A stretch of DNA of 64,000 nucleotides from JBFWMG01 sp050251715 (GTDB lineage Bacteria; Desulfobacterota; Desulfovibrionia; Desulfovibrionales; Desulfovibrionaceae), in the NCBI GenBank assembly GCA_050251715.1, contig JBFWMG010000019.1, forward strand, positions 1-64,000, given 5' to 3'. Under the pieces are notes generated by a model that saw only the letters and a program-made list of their open reading frames with translations, was not told the origin of the DNA and did not search any database. The position numbers and the translations under genes are program-made. This document shows positions 47,281-56,733 of this stretch, piece after piece. The stretch's first letter is position 1; each line of letters starts with the position of its first letter.

Positions 47281-47414
47281 GGTCACGGCGCGCGGGTTGG
47301 AAAACAAGCGTAACAGCCCGGATTTGCATCAGCTCCGGGCGGTGGTGTTCGTCAAGATTTCAAGCCTATAGTTTTTGTTTGTCCTTTTCAACGATTTTCA
47401 GTACATGGAGGCGA

Positions 47415-47480
47415 CTTAACCTGGGCGGGACGCCGCGTCCCGTGCCGCTTTCCCGGTCTTGGGAAAAAAACCCGCCCTGC
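47415..47480 (+). promoter_or_regulatory. possible structured leader of metH
   Basis: Two mutually exclusive pairings are visible: a hairpin CGGGACG-CCG-CGTCCCG at 47426-47442, and a longer-range stem GGGCGGG (47423-47429) with CCCGCCC (47471-47477). They share 47426-47429. A smaller CCC/GGG stem lies inside. This looks like an attenuator or riboswitch-like leader, but no known SAM, SAH or cobalamin consensus was matched. Confidence 0.35.
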
Positions 47481-47501
47481 AACCGAAACAAGGATAAGAC
47501 G

Positions 47502-49955
47502 TTGGCTGATTTTCGTCACGCGCTCGCGTCGCACGACGTGATACTTTTTGATGGCGGCCTGGGCACCATGCTGCAGCAACGCGGCCTGCCCCCGGGCGTT
47601 TCCCCGGAACAATTCGGCATGGAGCGCCCCGAGGCGGTGCGCTCGGTGCACGAGGACTATTTGCGCGCCGGCGCGAACGTGGTGACCACCAACACCTTTG
47701 GCGGCACGCGCTTCAAGCTCCCCGGCGGGCTCAATCCCGTGGCCTTCAACCGCGACATGGCGCTGTTGGCGCGCCAGGCCGTGGAGGCCGTCGCTCCCGG
47801 CTCGTTCGTCGCGGGCAGCGTGGGCTCCACCGGCCATTTCGTGCGCCCCATGGGCGACGTGACCTTCCGCGAACTGGTGGAGGCCTTCAAGGAACAGGTG
47901 CGCGGCCTGGCCGAAGGCGGCGTGGACATCATCCTGGGCGAGACCCATTTCGACCTGGCCGAGGTGCGCGCCCTGGTGGTGGCCGCCCGCGAGGTGTGCT
48001 CGCTGCCCGTGGGCGTGTCCATGACCTTTGAGACCGGCGTGAGCCTGACCGGCACCCCGCCCATCACCTTTGTGGACGCCATGCAGAACATGGGGGTCGA
48101 TCTCATCGGCACCAACTGCGGCTCCGGCCCCGAGGGTTTGTACCCGGTGGTGGAGGGCATGCTCGAACGCCTGGACACCCCGTTGCTGGTCGAACCCAAC
48201 GCGGGCCTGCCCCGCCTGGCCGAGGACGGCTCCACGGCCTTTGACCTCGCCCCGGATGCCTTTGCGGCGCAGGCCGCGCGGTTCGTGGGCATGGGCGCGC
48301 GTTGCGTGGGCGGCTGTTGCGGCTCCACGCCCGCGCACATCGCGGCCCTGCGCGGCGCGGTGCGCGCCTTTGCCGCAGAGTCCCGCCCGGCCCCGGCCCC
48401 CTGCCTGGTCATCACCTCGCGGGCCGAATCCGTGCCCGTGGGACCGGATTTCCCCTGCCGCATCATCGGCGAGCGCATCAATCCCACGGGCAAGAAGCAG
48501 CTCACCGCCGAACTCCAGGCCGGGCAGTTTTCCCAGGCCCTGGTGTACGCCTCCGAGCAGGTGGAGGCGGGCGCGCGCATCCTGGACGTGAACGTGGGCG
48601 CGCCCATGGTGGACGAGACCGCGCTGCTGCCGGAACTGGTGCGCACGCTGGTGTCGCGCTTCACCGTGCCGCTGTGCCTCGACAGCTCCGATCCCGAGGC
48701 CGTGGCCGCGGCCCTGCCCGAATATCCGGGCACGCCGCTCGTCAATTCCATCAGCGGCGAACCGGGCCGCATGGAGCGCCTGGGGCCGCTGTGCAAGACC
48801 TATGGCGCGCCGTTCATCCTGCTGCCCTTGCGCGGCAAGAAACTGCCCGTGGCCGCGTCCGAGCGCATCGCCATCATCGAAGACCTGCTCGTCCAGGCCG
48901 AGGCGCTGGGCATTCCCCGGCGGCTCATGATCGTGGACGTGCTGGCGCTTACCGTGTCCTCCAAGCCCGACGCGGGCCGCCACGGCCTGGACACCATGCG
49001 CCACTGCCGCGACGTGCTCGGCCTGCCCACGGCCATCGGCCTGTCCAACATCTCCTTTGGCCTGCCCGCGCGCGAGCTGCTGAACGGCACCTATCTGGCC
49101 ATGGCCGTGGCCAACGGGCTGAACGCCTGCATCGCCAACCCCGGCTCGGCGCGCCTGCGCGAAACCCTGGCCGCCGCCGAAGTGCTCATGGACCGCGACC
49201 CCCAGGCCGCGTCCTACATCGCGGGCTATGCCGATTGGACGCCCGCCACGGGCGGCGCCGCATCCGGCGGCGCCGTGGCCGCGCCCCGCAAGAAGACGCG
49301 CGCCGCGAACGTGGGCCAGGCCGTGGTCATTGGCGACCGGGAAAATATCGTGACGCTCATTGAGGACGAATTGGACAAGGGGAACAAGCCCTTCGCCATC
49401 GTCAACGAGATGCTGATACCCGCCATCACCGAGGTGGGCGACAAGTATGAGCGCCGGGAATATTTCCTGCCCCAGCTCATCCTGTCCGCCGAGACCATGC
49501 AGCGCGGCTTCGAGCGGCTCAAACCGCTGCTCGAGGCGGAATCCGGCGCCACGGTCAAGCCCGTCATCATCATGGCCACGGTGGAGGGCGACATCCACGA
49601 CATCGGCAAGAACATCGTCTGCCTCATGCTGCGCAACCACGGCTTCGACGTGGTGGACCTGGGCAAGGACGTGCCCGCCACGCGCATTGTGGACGAGGCC
49701 GAGGCGCGCGGCGCCACGGTCATCGGCCTGTCCGCGCTCATGACCACGACCATGGTGCGCATGAAGGAGACCGTGGCCCTGGTGGCCGAGCGGGGGCTTT
49801 CCTGCGGCGTGATGGTGGGCGGCGCGGTGGTGACGGCGGACTATGCCCGCACCATAGGCGCGCAGGGCTATTCCGAGGACGCCGTGGGCGCGGTGCGCGA
49901 GGCGAAACGGTTGCACGAACGGGCGGCTGGCGCCCGCAAGCCGGAGGGGGCGTAA
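47502..49955 (+). CDS. metH: B12-dependent methionine synthase lacking the reactivation domain
   Basis: 817 residues (E. coli MetH is about 1227). Domain order: homocysteine-binding (about 1-300) with zinc cysteines C206 and C272-C273, pterin/methyltetrahydrofolate-binding (about 320-580, GERINPTG and NVGAP), then the cobalamin cap and Rossmann domain with the base-off histidine H699 in DIHDIGKN. The SAM-dependent reactivation domain is absent, as in some anaerobes, so reactivation must come from elsewhere. The TTG at 47502 is preferred because AAGGA lies seven bases upstream. It is divergent from rpoH. Confidence 0.93.
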   Translation: MADFRHALASHDVILFDGGLGTMLQQRGLPPGVSPEQFGMERPEAVRSVHEDYLRAGANVVTTNTFGGTRFKLPGGLNPVAFNRDMALLARQAVEAVAPGSFVAGSVGSTGHFVRPMGDVTFRELVEAFKEQVRGLAEGGVDIILGETHFDLAEVRALVVAAREVCSLPVGVSMTFETGVSLTGTPPITFVDAMQNMGVDLIGTNCGSGPEGLYPVVEGMLERLDTPLLVEPNAGLPRLAEDGSTAFDLAPDAFAAQAARFVGMGARCVGGCCGSTPAHIAALRGAVRAFAAESRPAPAPCLVITSRAESVPVGPDFPCRIIGERINPTGKKQLTAELQAGQFSQALVYASEQVEAGARILDVNVGAPMVDETALLPELVRTLVSRFTVPLCLDSSDPEAVAAALPEYPGTPLVNSISGEPGRMERLGPLCKTYGAPFILLPLRGKKLPVAASERIAIIEDLLVQAEALGIPRRLMIVDVLALTVSSKPDAGRHGLDTMRHCRDVLGLPTAIGLSNISFGLPARELLNGTYLAMAVANGLNACIANPGSARLRETLAAAEVLMDRDPQAASYIAGYADWTPATGGAASGGAVAAPRKKTRAANVGQAVVIGDRENIVTLIEDELDKGNKPFAIVNEMLIPAITEVGDKYERREYFLPQLILSAETMQRGFERLKPLLEAESGATVKPVIIMATVEGDIHDIGKNIVCLMLRNHGFDVVDLGKDVPATRIVDEAEARGATVIGLSALMTTTMVRMKETVALVAERGLSCGVMVGGAVVTADYARTIGAQGYSEDAVGAVREAKRLHERAAGARKPEGA

Positions 49956-49957
49956 TC

Positions 49958-50470
49958 ATGCGCGCGTGGGTGGTGTTTGCATGGGGAGTCCTGTTGGCGG
50001 CCGCGTTGGTGGCGGGGGGAGCCCAGGAGGGCCAGGCCGGCGAGAAGACGCTTGAGGAATTGGCCGCGCCCGAAGTGGAAAGCGTCAGCCATATGGATGT
50101 GCTGCGCGCCATCAGCCACAGCCGGGGCAAGGTCGTGGTGGTCAATTTTTTCGCGTCCTGGTGCCAGCCCTGCCGCCAGGAGGTGCCCCATCTCAAGGCG
50201 CTGCGCAAGGCGTATGCCGAGGACGAGCTCGTGGTGCTGGGTTTTTCCGTGGATGACGACGCCACCGCCTACGCCGCGTTCAGGGGCGAGATGGGCTTCA
50301 CCTATCCGGTGGCCCTGACCCGGTCCGGCGTGTCCCGGGTGTTTCAGGTGCAGTCCATCCCCAAGACCCTGATGTACGCCAAGAGCGGCGAGCTGGCCAT
50401 GGCGCATGACGGGTTCCTGTCCGTGGACGATTTGCGCGGGGCGGTGGATTCGCTCCTGGGCAGGAAATGA
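49958..50470 (+). CDS. TlpA/ResA-like periplasmic thioredoxin
   Basis: 170 residues with an N-terminal signal peptide (about 1-27). Thioredoxin fold with WCQPC (C69, C72) in VVNFFASWCQPCRQE and the cis-proline region QSIPKTLMY. It is probably exported and reduces or oxidises periplasmic thiols, for example in cytochrome c maturation. It begins two bases after metH ends and overlaps the acetyltransferase gene. Confidence 0.9.
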   Translation: MRAWVVFAWGVLLAAALVAGGAQEGQAGEKTLEELAAPEVESVSHMDVLRAISHSRGKVVVVNFFASWCQPCRQEVPHLKALRKAYAEDELVVLGFSVDDDATAYAAFRGEMGFTYPVALTRSGVSRVFQVQSIPKTLMYAKSGELAMAHDGFLSVDDLRGAVDSLLGRK

Positions 50471-50940
50471 TGGGCGCGCATATCATCCGCAAGGCCCGCG
50501 TGCAGGACGCGAAGCCCATCCATGCCCTGCTCATGGAATGTTCGGCGCAAGGGCTGTTGCTGCCGCGTTCGTTCAACGCCATCTACAGCCATCTGCGCGA
50601 TTTTTACGTGGCCTCGCCCGATGCGGAAAGGACCGGGGTGTCCGGGTGTTGCGCCCTGTCCATTGCCTGGGCCGATCTGGCCGAGATCCGCTCCCTGGTG
50701 GTGGGCGAGGCGCTGCGCGGCAAGGGGCTGGGGCGCAAGCTGGTGGAGGCGTGCCTGTCCGAGTCGGTGACGCTGGGCATCTTCAAGGTGTTCACGCTCA
50801 CCTATCAGCCCAGGTTTTTCGAAAAGGTCGGATTCCGCGAGGTGACCAAGGATATGCTGCCCCAAAAGGTGTGGGCGGACTGTATCCATTGTCCCAAATT
50901 CCCGGAATGCGACGAAACCGCCATGCTGCTGGAGATGTGA
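50467..50940 (+). CDS. GNAT N-acetyltransferase (ArgA-like)
   Basis: 157 residues, a single GNAT domain. The acetyl-CoA binding loop is AEIRSLVVGEALRGKGLGRKL, followed by TLTYQPRFFEKVGF typical of N-acetylglutamate synthase-like enzymes. The C-terminal KVWADCIHCPKFPECDE (cysteine cluster) matches the ArgA-type enzymes of anaerobes. Likely makes N-acetylglutamate for arginine synthesis. It overlaps the TlpA-like gene by four bases (ATGA) and its own TGA overlaps the start of hpt by one base. Confidence 0.85.
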   Translation: MMGAHIIRKARVQDAKPIHALLMECSAQGLLLPRSFNAIYSHLRDFYVASPDAERTGVSGCCALSIAWADLAEIRSLVVGEALRGKGLGRKLVEACLSESVTLGIFKVFTLTYQPRFFEKVGFREVTKDMLPQKVWADCIHCPKFPECDETAMLLEM

Positions 50941-51503
50941 TGGCCGACTGGCAACGCGACGACATGGTGATGGAAGGATACACGCTGCGGGAGGTGCTCT
51001 CCAGCGAGGCGATCCGCATGCGCACGGAGACGCTGGCGAACAGCATCAACGCCCACTATGGCGACGAGCCGGTGGTGGCGGTGTGCGTGCTCAAGGGCGG
51101 GTTCCTCTTTTTCGCGGACCTCGTGCGCCGGTTCAAGGTGTCGCCGGAGATCGATTTCATCCGCTTGTCCAGCTATGGCGCGGGCACCAGCAGTTCCGGC
51201 TCGGTACGCATCCATCGCGAACTGGAGACGCCACTGGCGAACCGCCATGTGCTCATCGTGGAGGACATCGTGGACACCGGGCGGTCCATGCGCGAGCTTG
51301 TGCGGGTATTTTCGGAAATGGGCGCTAAAAGTTTGAAAATTTGCGCGCTTGTTGATAAGCACGAACGCAGGGAAGTGGATCTGACGGTTGACTTTCCCGG
51401 CTTTACCTTGAAAAAAGGATTCATCGTTGGATACGGCATGGATTATGCCGAAAAGTTTCGCCACCTCGACGCCATCTACGAAATAGTGGGCGGCATCGAG
51501 TAA
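50940..51503 (+). CDS. hpt: hypoxanthine phosphoribosyltransferase
   Basis: 187 residues. Salvages hypoxanthine (and possibly guanine) with PRPP. PRPP-binding VLIVEDIVDTGRSM, substrate loop SSYGAGTSSSG, and the conserved LKGGFLFFADL are present. GGAG precedes the ATG, which overlaps the previous stop codon by one base; part of the run metH, TlpA-like, acetyltransferase, hpt. Confidence 0.95.
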   Translation: MADWQRDDMVMEGYTLREVLSSEAIRMRTETLANSINAHYGDEPVVAVCVLKGGFLFFADLVRRFKVSPEIDFIRLSSYGAGTSSSGSVRIHRELETPLANRHVLIVEDIVDTGRSMRELVRVFSEMGAKSLKICALVDKHERREVDLTVDFPGFTLKKGFIVGYGMDYAEKFRHLDAIYEIVGGIE

Positions 51504-51564
51504 CCCGGCCGCCAGATCCCGGACAGGGAGATGCGCGGCGGTCACGTCGCAAAGCGAGAACCAG

Positions 51565-52563
51565 ATGCACGTCAGTTGCCCCAAATGCGCAACAAAGTAC
51601 AACCTGCCCGACGCCATGTTCAAGCCTGGCGCCAAGGCCAAGTGCACGGTCTGCCAGCATGTCTTCCCCCTGACGCCGCCCGAGCCCGAGGAAGACGATA
51701 TTCTGGGCGATCTGGACTTCGGCGACGGAGCGCAAGGCCAGGACGGCACCGCTGACGGAGGGTTTGGCCTTCCCGACGACGATGATTTCGGCCTTCCCGA
51801 CGACCTGGCCGACGACCTGCCCGCCAGCGAACCCGCCGCCAAGCCCAAGGCCTCGGGCCGGGGACGCGGCAAGGACGTGGATGTCGAGGTGGACGTTGAC
51901 CTGGGCGATGACGACGACGGCGGCCTGGGGTTTGACCTGGACGATGGCGGCTCGAAGAAGAAGGGCAAGAAGGGCAGGAAAGGCGCCAAGGGCGGCTCCG
52001 GCGGCAAGGGCAAGCTCATCGGCCTCATCCTGGGCGGCGTGCTGCTGGTGGCGGTCTGCGCGGGCGCGGGCCTGTATTTCCTCGCGCCCCAGTACCTGCC
52101 GTTCCTGGCTCCCAAGGACGCCGCCACCGAGGGCGAGGGCGGCACCGTGGACGTGATGGCCACGGACCAGATCAAGGATATCGAACTGCGCGGCGTGCGC
52201 CAGTACATCCTGCCCAATGAAAAGGCGGGCCAGATACTGGTTGTCGAAGGCTCCGCGTTCAACAATTTCCAGATTCCCAAGGAACTCATCAAGGTGTCCG
52301 TGACGCTGTTCGACGCGAGCGGCGTGAGCATCGTGTCCAAGACCGTGCTGTGCGGCAACACCGCGTCGCTGTTCCAGCTCAAGACCCTGGGCGAGGAAGA
52401 CCTCGAATCGGTGTTGCAGAACAAGGTCGGCGTGCTGACGGCCAACACCAACGTGCCTCCGGGCGGCGAAGTCCCGTTCATGGTCGTGCTGTACAATCCG
52501 CCGGATACCATGCGCCAGTTCGCGGTCAAGGTCGTGGCCGCGCAGGATCCGCCCAAGAAGTAA
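51565..52563 (+). CDS. MJ0042-type zinc-ribbon membrane protein
   Basis: 332 residues. N-terminal zinc ribbon with CPKCATKYNLPD and CTVCQHVF (two CxxC pairs, about 5-33). A long acidic, low-complexity linker with DLG/DDD repeats (about 45-135) and a lysine-rich stretch precede one membrane segment (about 151-173, KLIGLILGGVLLVAVCAGAG). The remaining part (about 195-332) is a beta-rich DUF3426-like domain. The cytoplasmic ribbon and periplasmic domain suggest a sensor or adaptor; function unknown. It precedes radA by 20 bp. Confidence 0.85.
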   Translation: MHVSCPKCATKYNLPDAMFKPGAKAKCTVCQHVFPLTPPEPEEDDILGDLDFGDGAQGQDGTADGGFGLPDDDDFGLPDDLADDLPASEPAAKPKASGRGRGKDVDVEVDVDLGDDDDGGLGFDLDDGGSKKKGKKGRKGAKGGSGGKGKLIGLILGGVLLVAVCAGAGLYFLAPQYLPFLAPKDAATEGEGGTVDVMATDQIKDIELRGVRQYILPNEKAGQILVVEGSAFNNFQIPKELIKVSVTLFDASGVSIVSKTVLCGNTASLFQLKTLGEEDLESVLQNKVGVLTANTNVPPGGEVPFMVVLYNPPDTMRQFAVKVVAAQDPPKK

Positions 52564-52583
52564 CGCCATCGGCGCGGCGCATC

Positions 52584-53971
<1,388 letters not shown>

Positions 53972-53972
<1 letters not shown>

Positions 53973-54051
53973 CGCATTTTTCCTAAAACAATTCCCCGTT
54001 GTTTCACGAAAATACACAGAGCATCCAACCTTTTTCAAGGCCACGATGCCC
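53972..54051 (+). mobile_element. degenerate copy of the TA-flanked element after radA
   Basis: About 80 bp beginning at the radA TAG (TA 53970-53971, then GCGCATTTTTCC). It keeps a shortened palindrome and the AGAGCATCC..TTTTTCAAGG..GATGCCC end, but the right TA is lost. An old or internally deleted copy. Confidence 0.5.
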
Positions 54052-54194
54052 GAGCGCATCACGTCTCGCAAGTTGCCAATGAATATATGGTGTTGCCCGT
54101 TTCCGATTGCGTAATAGCGCTGTGGCGCGTATGCTTGTGGAAGTGAGGGTTGTCGGCGCATTGCTGCGGGCAACCCGCGGCATGGTCATTCAAT

Positions 54195-54218
54195 GCATAC
54201 GGCCCTTGGGCCGTATGC
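54195..54218. promoter_or_regulatory. perfect 24-bp palindrome upstream of the chemoreceptor
   Basis: Arms of 11 bp (GCATACGGCCC and its complement) around two bases, ending six bases before the GAGGGGGAGA ribosome-binding site of the H-NOX chemoreceptor. It could be an operator for a dimeric regulator, or an RNA hairpin near the start of translation. No U-run follows, so it is not a terminator. Confidence 0.5.
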
Positions 54219-54235
54219 CGCTGTGAGGGGGAGAT

Positions 54236-56260
54236 ATGTCCGAAGGAAAGCGCGATGATGTGGGAGGCATGGGGCCGCTGTGGGGCATTGCCGCAGTGCT
54301 TGCGTTGTTGCCGGGCGTGGGATTTTTCGAGCCTGGACTCGTGCTGACGGGAGTGGCTGCCGCCCTGGGCGTGGCGCTTGCCCTGGCGCTGGCGTGGCTG
54401 GTGGCGCGCATGGCCGCCGCGCACCGCGTCAGGCTGGACCAGGTTGTCCATGAGCGCGATACGTGCCGGCAAAAAGCGGAATTCTACGGGGGCGTGATCC
54501 ATGCCGTGGGCACGCCGCTGGTGGCGTGCAACGCCAAGGGCGTGGTCGTCAACGCCAGCCGTTCCATGTTGGCGTTCACCCGCAAAAAACGGGAACAACT
54601 CGAAGGCCAGGGCTTTGCCGAGGCGGTGTACGGCGCGCGCAAGGAAAGCTTTATGGATGCCATTTTGGCCGGTGGCGCGCCGGTCACTGTGGAGGGCGAA
54701 GTGGGCTTGTGGGACGGGCGTACGTTTTACGCCATTGTCGCGGCGGACCGGGTGGTGGACAAGACGGGCGCCCTGGTGGGCGCCGTGGCCACCATGACGG
54801 ACCTCTCCTCCATCCGCAAGACCCAGGCCGCGCTGGAAGAGCAGCAGGGCGTGCTCATGTCCACGGGAGGGCAGATAAGCGAGCTGGCGCAACGCGTGGC
54901 GTCGGCATCCGAAGAGCTGTCCGCGTCGGCGGATGAGCAGGCGCGCGGCGCCCAGCGGCAAAAGGTGCAATCCGAATCCGTGGCCGCGTCCATGGAAGAG
55001 ATGGCCGCCACCGTGCTGGAAGTGGCCCGCAACGCGGCCGCCTCGGTCGATGTGGCGGGCGAGGCGCAGACAGCGGCCCGCGACGGCGTCGATTTGGTGG
55101 ACAAGGCCGTGGCGGGCATCGAGGGCGTGTCCCGGTCCTCGGAGGCGCTCTCGGGCGATCTGGCTCAGTTGGATGGCCAGGCCGGAGAGATCGGGCGGAT
55201 CATCGGCGTCATCAACGACATTGCGGACCAGACCAACCTGCTGGCGCTCAACGCGGCCATCGAGGCCGCCCGCGCCGGCGAGGCGGGGCGGGGGTTCGCG
55301 GTTGTGGCCGACGAGGTGCGCAAGCTGGCCGAAAAGACCATGACCGCCACCAAGGAGGTGGAGGAGGCCATCCGCACCATCCAGCACCGTTCCGGCAACG
55401 CCATGGCGTCCATGACCCAGACCCGGGATCAGGTGCGGGACAGCACGGCGTTGTCCAACCAGGTCGGCGAGGCCTTGCGCCGGATCATGGCGCGCATCGA
55501 GGACATGATGGGGCGCGTCACGCAGATCGCCGCCGCCGCCAACCAGCAATCCGCCGCCGCCGAAGAGGTCAACGCCAGCATCGAGGACATAGCGGGCATT
55601 GCCCGCGAAGCGGATGAAGGCGCTGACCAGGCCGCGGCCGCCACACGCGATCTGGCCAAGTTGTCCCAGGAATTGCTCACCCTGGCCATGGATTTCTCCG
55701 GGCGCGGCATGGATGCCAGCGCCTTCTGGGCGTCCAAGGGCAAGATGCGCGGCGTGCTGCCCAAGATGATGCAGGATTTCGTCCGGCAGCACTACGGAAA
55801 CGCCGTTTACCAGGCCATGCAAAAGGCCATGGGCGATCCCGCCTTCCTGCCCACAGCCAATTATCCCGACCAGGTGCTCAAGCAGATGGCCCACGAGGCC
55901 GCCAAGGCCAAGGGCGTGAGCACCAAGGATGTTTTCAAGGTTTTTGGCCTAGATACCATCAAGCAGTTCCACACCATGTACCGCCGCTATTTCAAGGCGG
56001 ACACGTTGCGGGGGCTCTTGCTCGGCATGGACGCCATCCATGTGCAACTCACAAAAGATTATCCGGGCATCAATCCTCCCCGGTTCAAATATGAGGAAAA
56101 AGGTGATAGCCTTCTCATGACGTATACATCCGGGCGTGGTCTTTTCGAGTATTTTGAGGGTATTTTGAACGGTGCGGCGCAATTCATGCGTACCCGGGCC
56201 GATATCAAGGTGGTGCCGGTCAACGAGACCACCGCGCGAGCGGAAATCCGATTTTTGTAA
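54236..56260 (+). CDS. methyl-accepting chemotaxis protein with C-terminal H-NOX heme domain
   Basis: 674 residues. Order: two closely spaced membrane segments (about 14-62) with almost no periplasmic loop, a PAS-like domain (about 80-195), the MCP signalling hairpin (about 205-460; tip DQTNLLALNAAIEAARAGE) and, from about 504 to the end, an H-NOX (heme-nitric oxide/oxygen binding) domain. Heme ligand H602 lies in MDAIHVQLTK, and the YxSxR motif is Y630, S632, R634. Y639 aligns with the distal Tyr140 that stabilises O2 in the Thermoanaerobacter H-NOX. It is therefore a membrane-attached sensor of cytoplasmic O2 or NO, signalling to the CheA encoded next door. No HAMP domain was seen. GAGGGGGAG precedes the ATG. 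Confidence 0.9.
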   Translation: MSEGKRDDVGGMGPLWGIAAVLALLPGVGFFEPGLVLTGVAAALGVALALALAWLVARMAAAHRVRLDQVVHERDTCRQKAEFYGGVIHAVGTPLVACNAKGVVVNASRSMLAFTRKKREQLEGQGFAEAVYGARKESFMDAILAGGAPVTVEGEVGLWDGRTFYAIVAADRVVDKTGALVGAVATMTDLSSIRKTQAALEEQQGVLMSTGGQISELAQRVASASEELSASADEQARGAQRQKVQSESVAASMEEMAATVLEVARNAAASVDVAGEAQTAARDGVDLVDKAVAGIEGVSRSSEALSGDLAQLDGQAGEIGRIIGVINDIADQTNLLALNAAIEAARAGEAGRGFAVVADEVRKLAEKTMTATKEVEEAIRTIQHRSGNAMASMTQTRDQVRDSTALSNQVGEALRRIMARIEDMMGRVTQIAAAANQQSAAAEEVNASIEDIAGIAREADEGADQAAAATRDLAKLSQELLTLAMDFSGRGMDASAFWASKGKMRGVLPKMMQDFVRQHYGNAVYQAMQKAMGDPAFLPTANYPDQVLKQMAHEAAKAKGVSTKDVFKVFGLDTIKQFHTMYRRYFKADTLRGLLLGMDAIHVQLTKDYPGINPPRFKYEEKGDSLLMTYTSGRGLFEYFEGILNGAAQFMRTRADIKVVPVNETTARAEIRFL

Positions 56261-56326
56261 GTCGGGCGGAAGATCAAGCCCTGCGGGCGTTGGTTGTTCC
56301 GTCCGTAGATGGCGCACGGGGGAAAG

Positions 56327-56689
56327 ATGACAAAACACATCATGATCGTGGATGATTCGGCAAGCGTGCGGCAGCTCCTTTCCATGGCGTTGTCGCACGC
56401 GGGCTATCACGTCATCGCCGCGGTGGACGGCAAGGACGCCATGGACAAGCTTGCCGAGCCCGTTCATATGTTCATTACCGACATGCATATGCCGCACATG
56501 AATGGCGTGGATCTCATCCGCGCGCTGCGGCAGCGGCCCGAGTACGCCTTCACGCCCATCGTCATGCTGACGACCGAATCGCAGACGCAGATAAAGCAGG
56601 AAGGCAAGGCGGCGGGGGCGACGGGGTGGATCGTCAAGCCCTTCCAATCCGAACAGTTGCTGGCCGTGGTGCAGAAACTGTTGCGGTAA
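56327..56689 (+). CDS. cheY: CheY-type response regulator
   Basis: 120 residues, a stand-alone receiver domain. Phospho-acceptor D52 lies in FITDMHMPHMNG, with the acidic pair in IMIVDDSASVRQ and K in WIVKPF. It carries the signal from CheA to the flagellar motor or another output. GGGGGA precedes the ATG. It lies between the chemoreceptor and cheA on the same strand, 44 bp before cheA. Confidence 0.93.
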   Translation: MTKHIMIVDDSASVRQLLSMALSHAGYHVIAAVDGKDAMDKLAEPVHMFITDMHMPHMNGVDLIRALRQRPEYAFTPIVMLTTESQTQIKQEGKAAGATGWIVKPFQSEQLLAVVQKLLR

Positions 56690-56733
56690 CTTCGGCTGCG
56701 GCCTGATCGGGAACAGCCAGGAGCAGGACGGTA

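Noticed and set aside
47281..47501. Known cobalamin, SAM or SAH riboswitch before metH
   Set aside because: No B12-box or SAM-I/SAH core could be matched; only an unassigned structured leader is reported.
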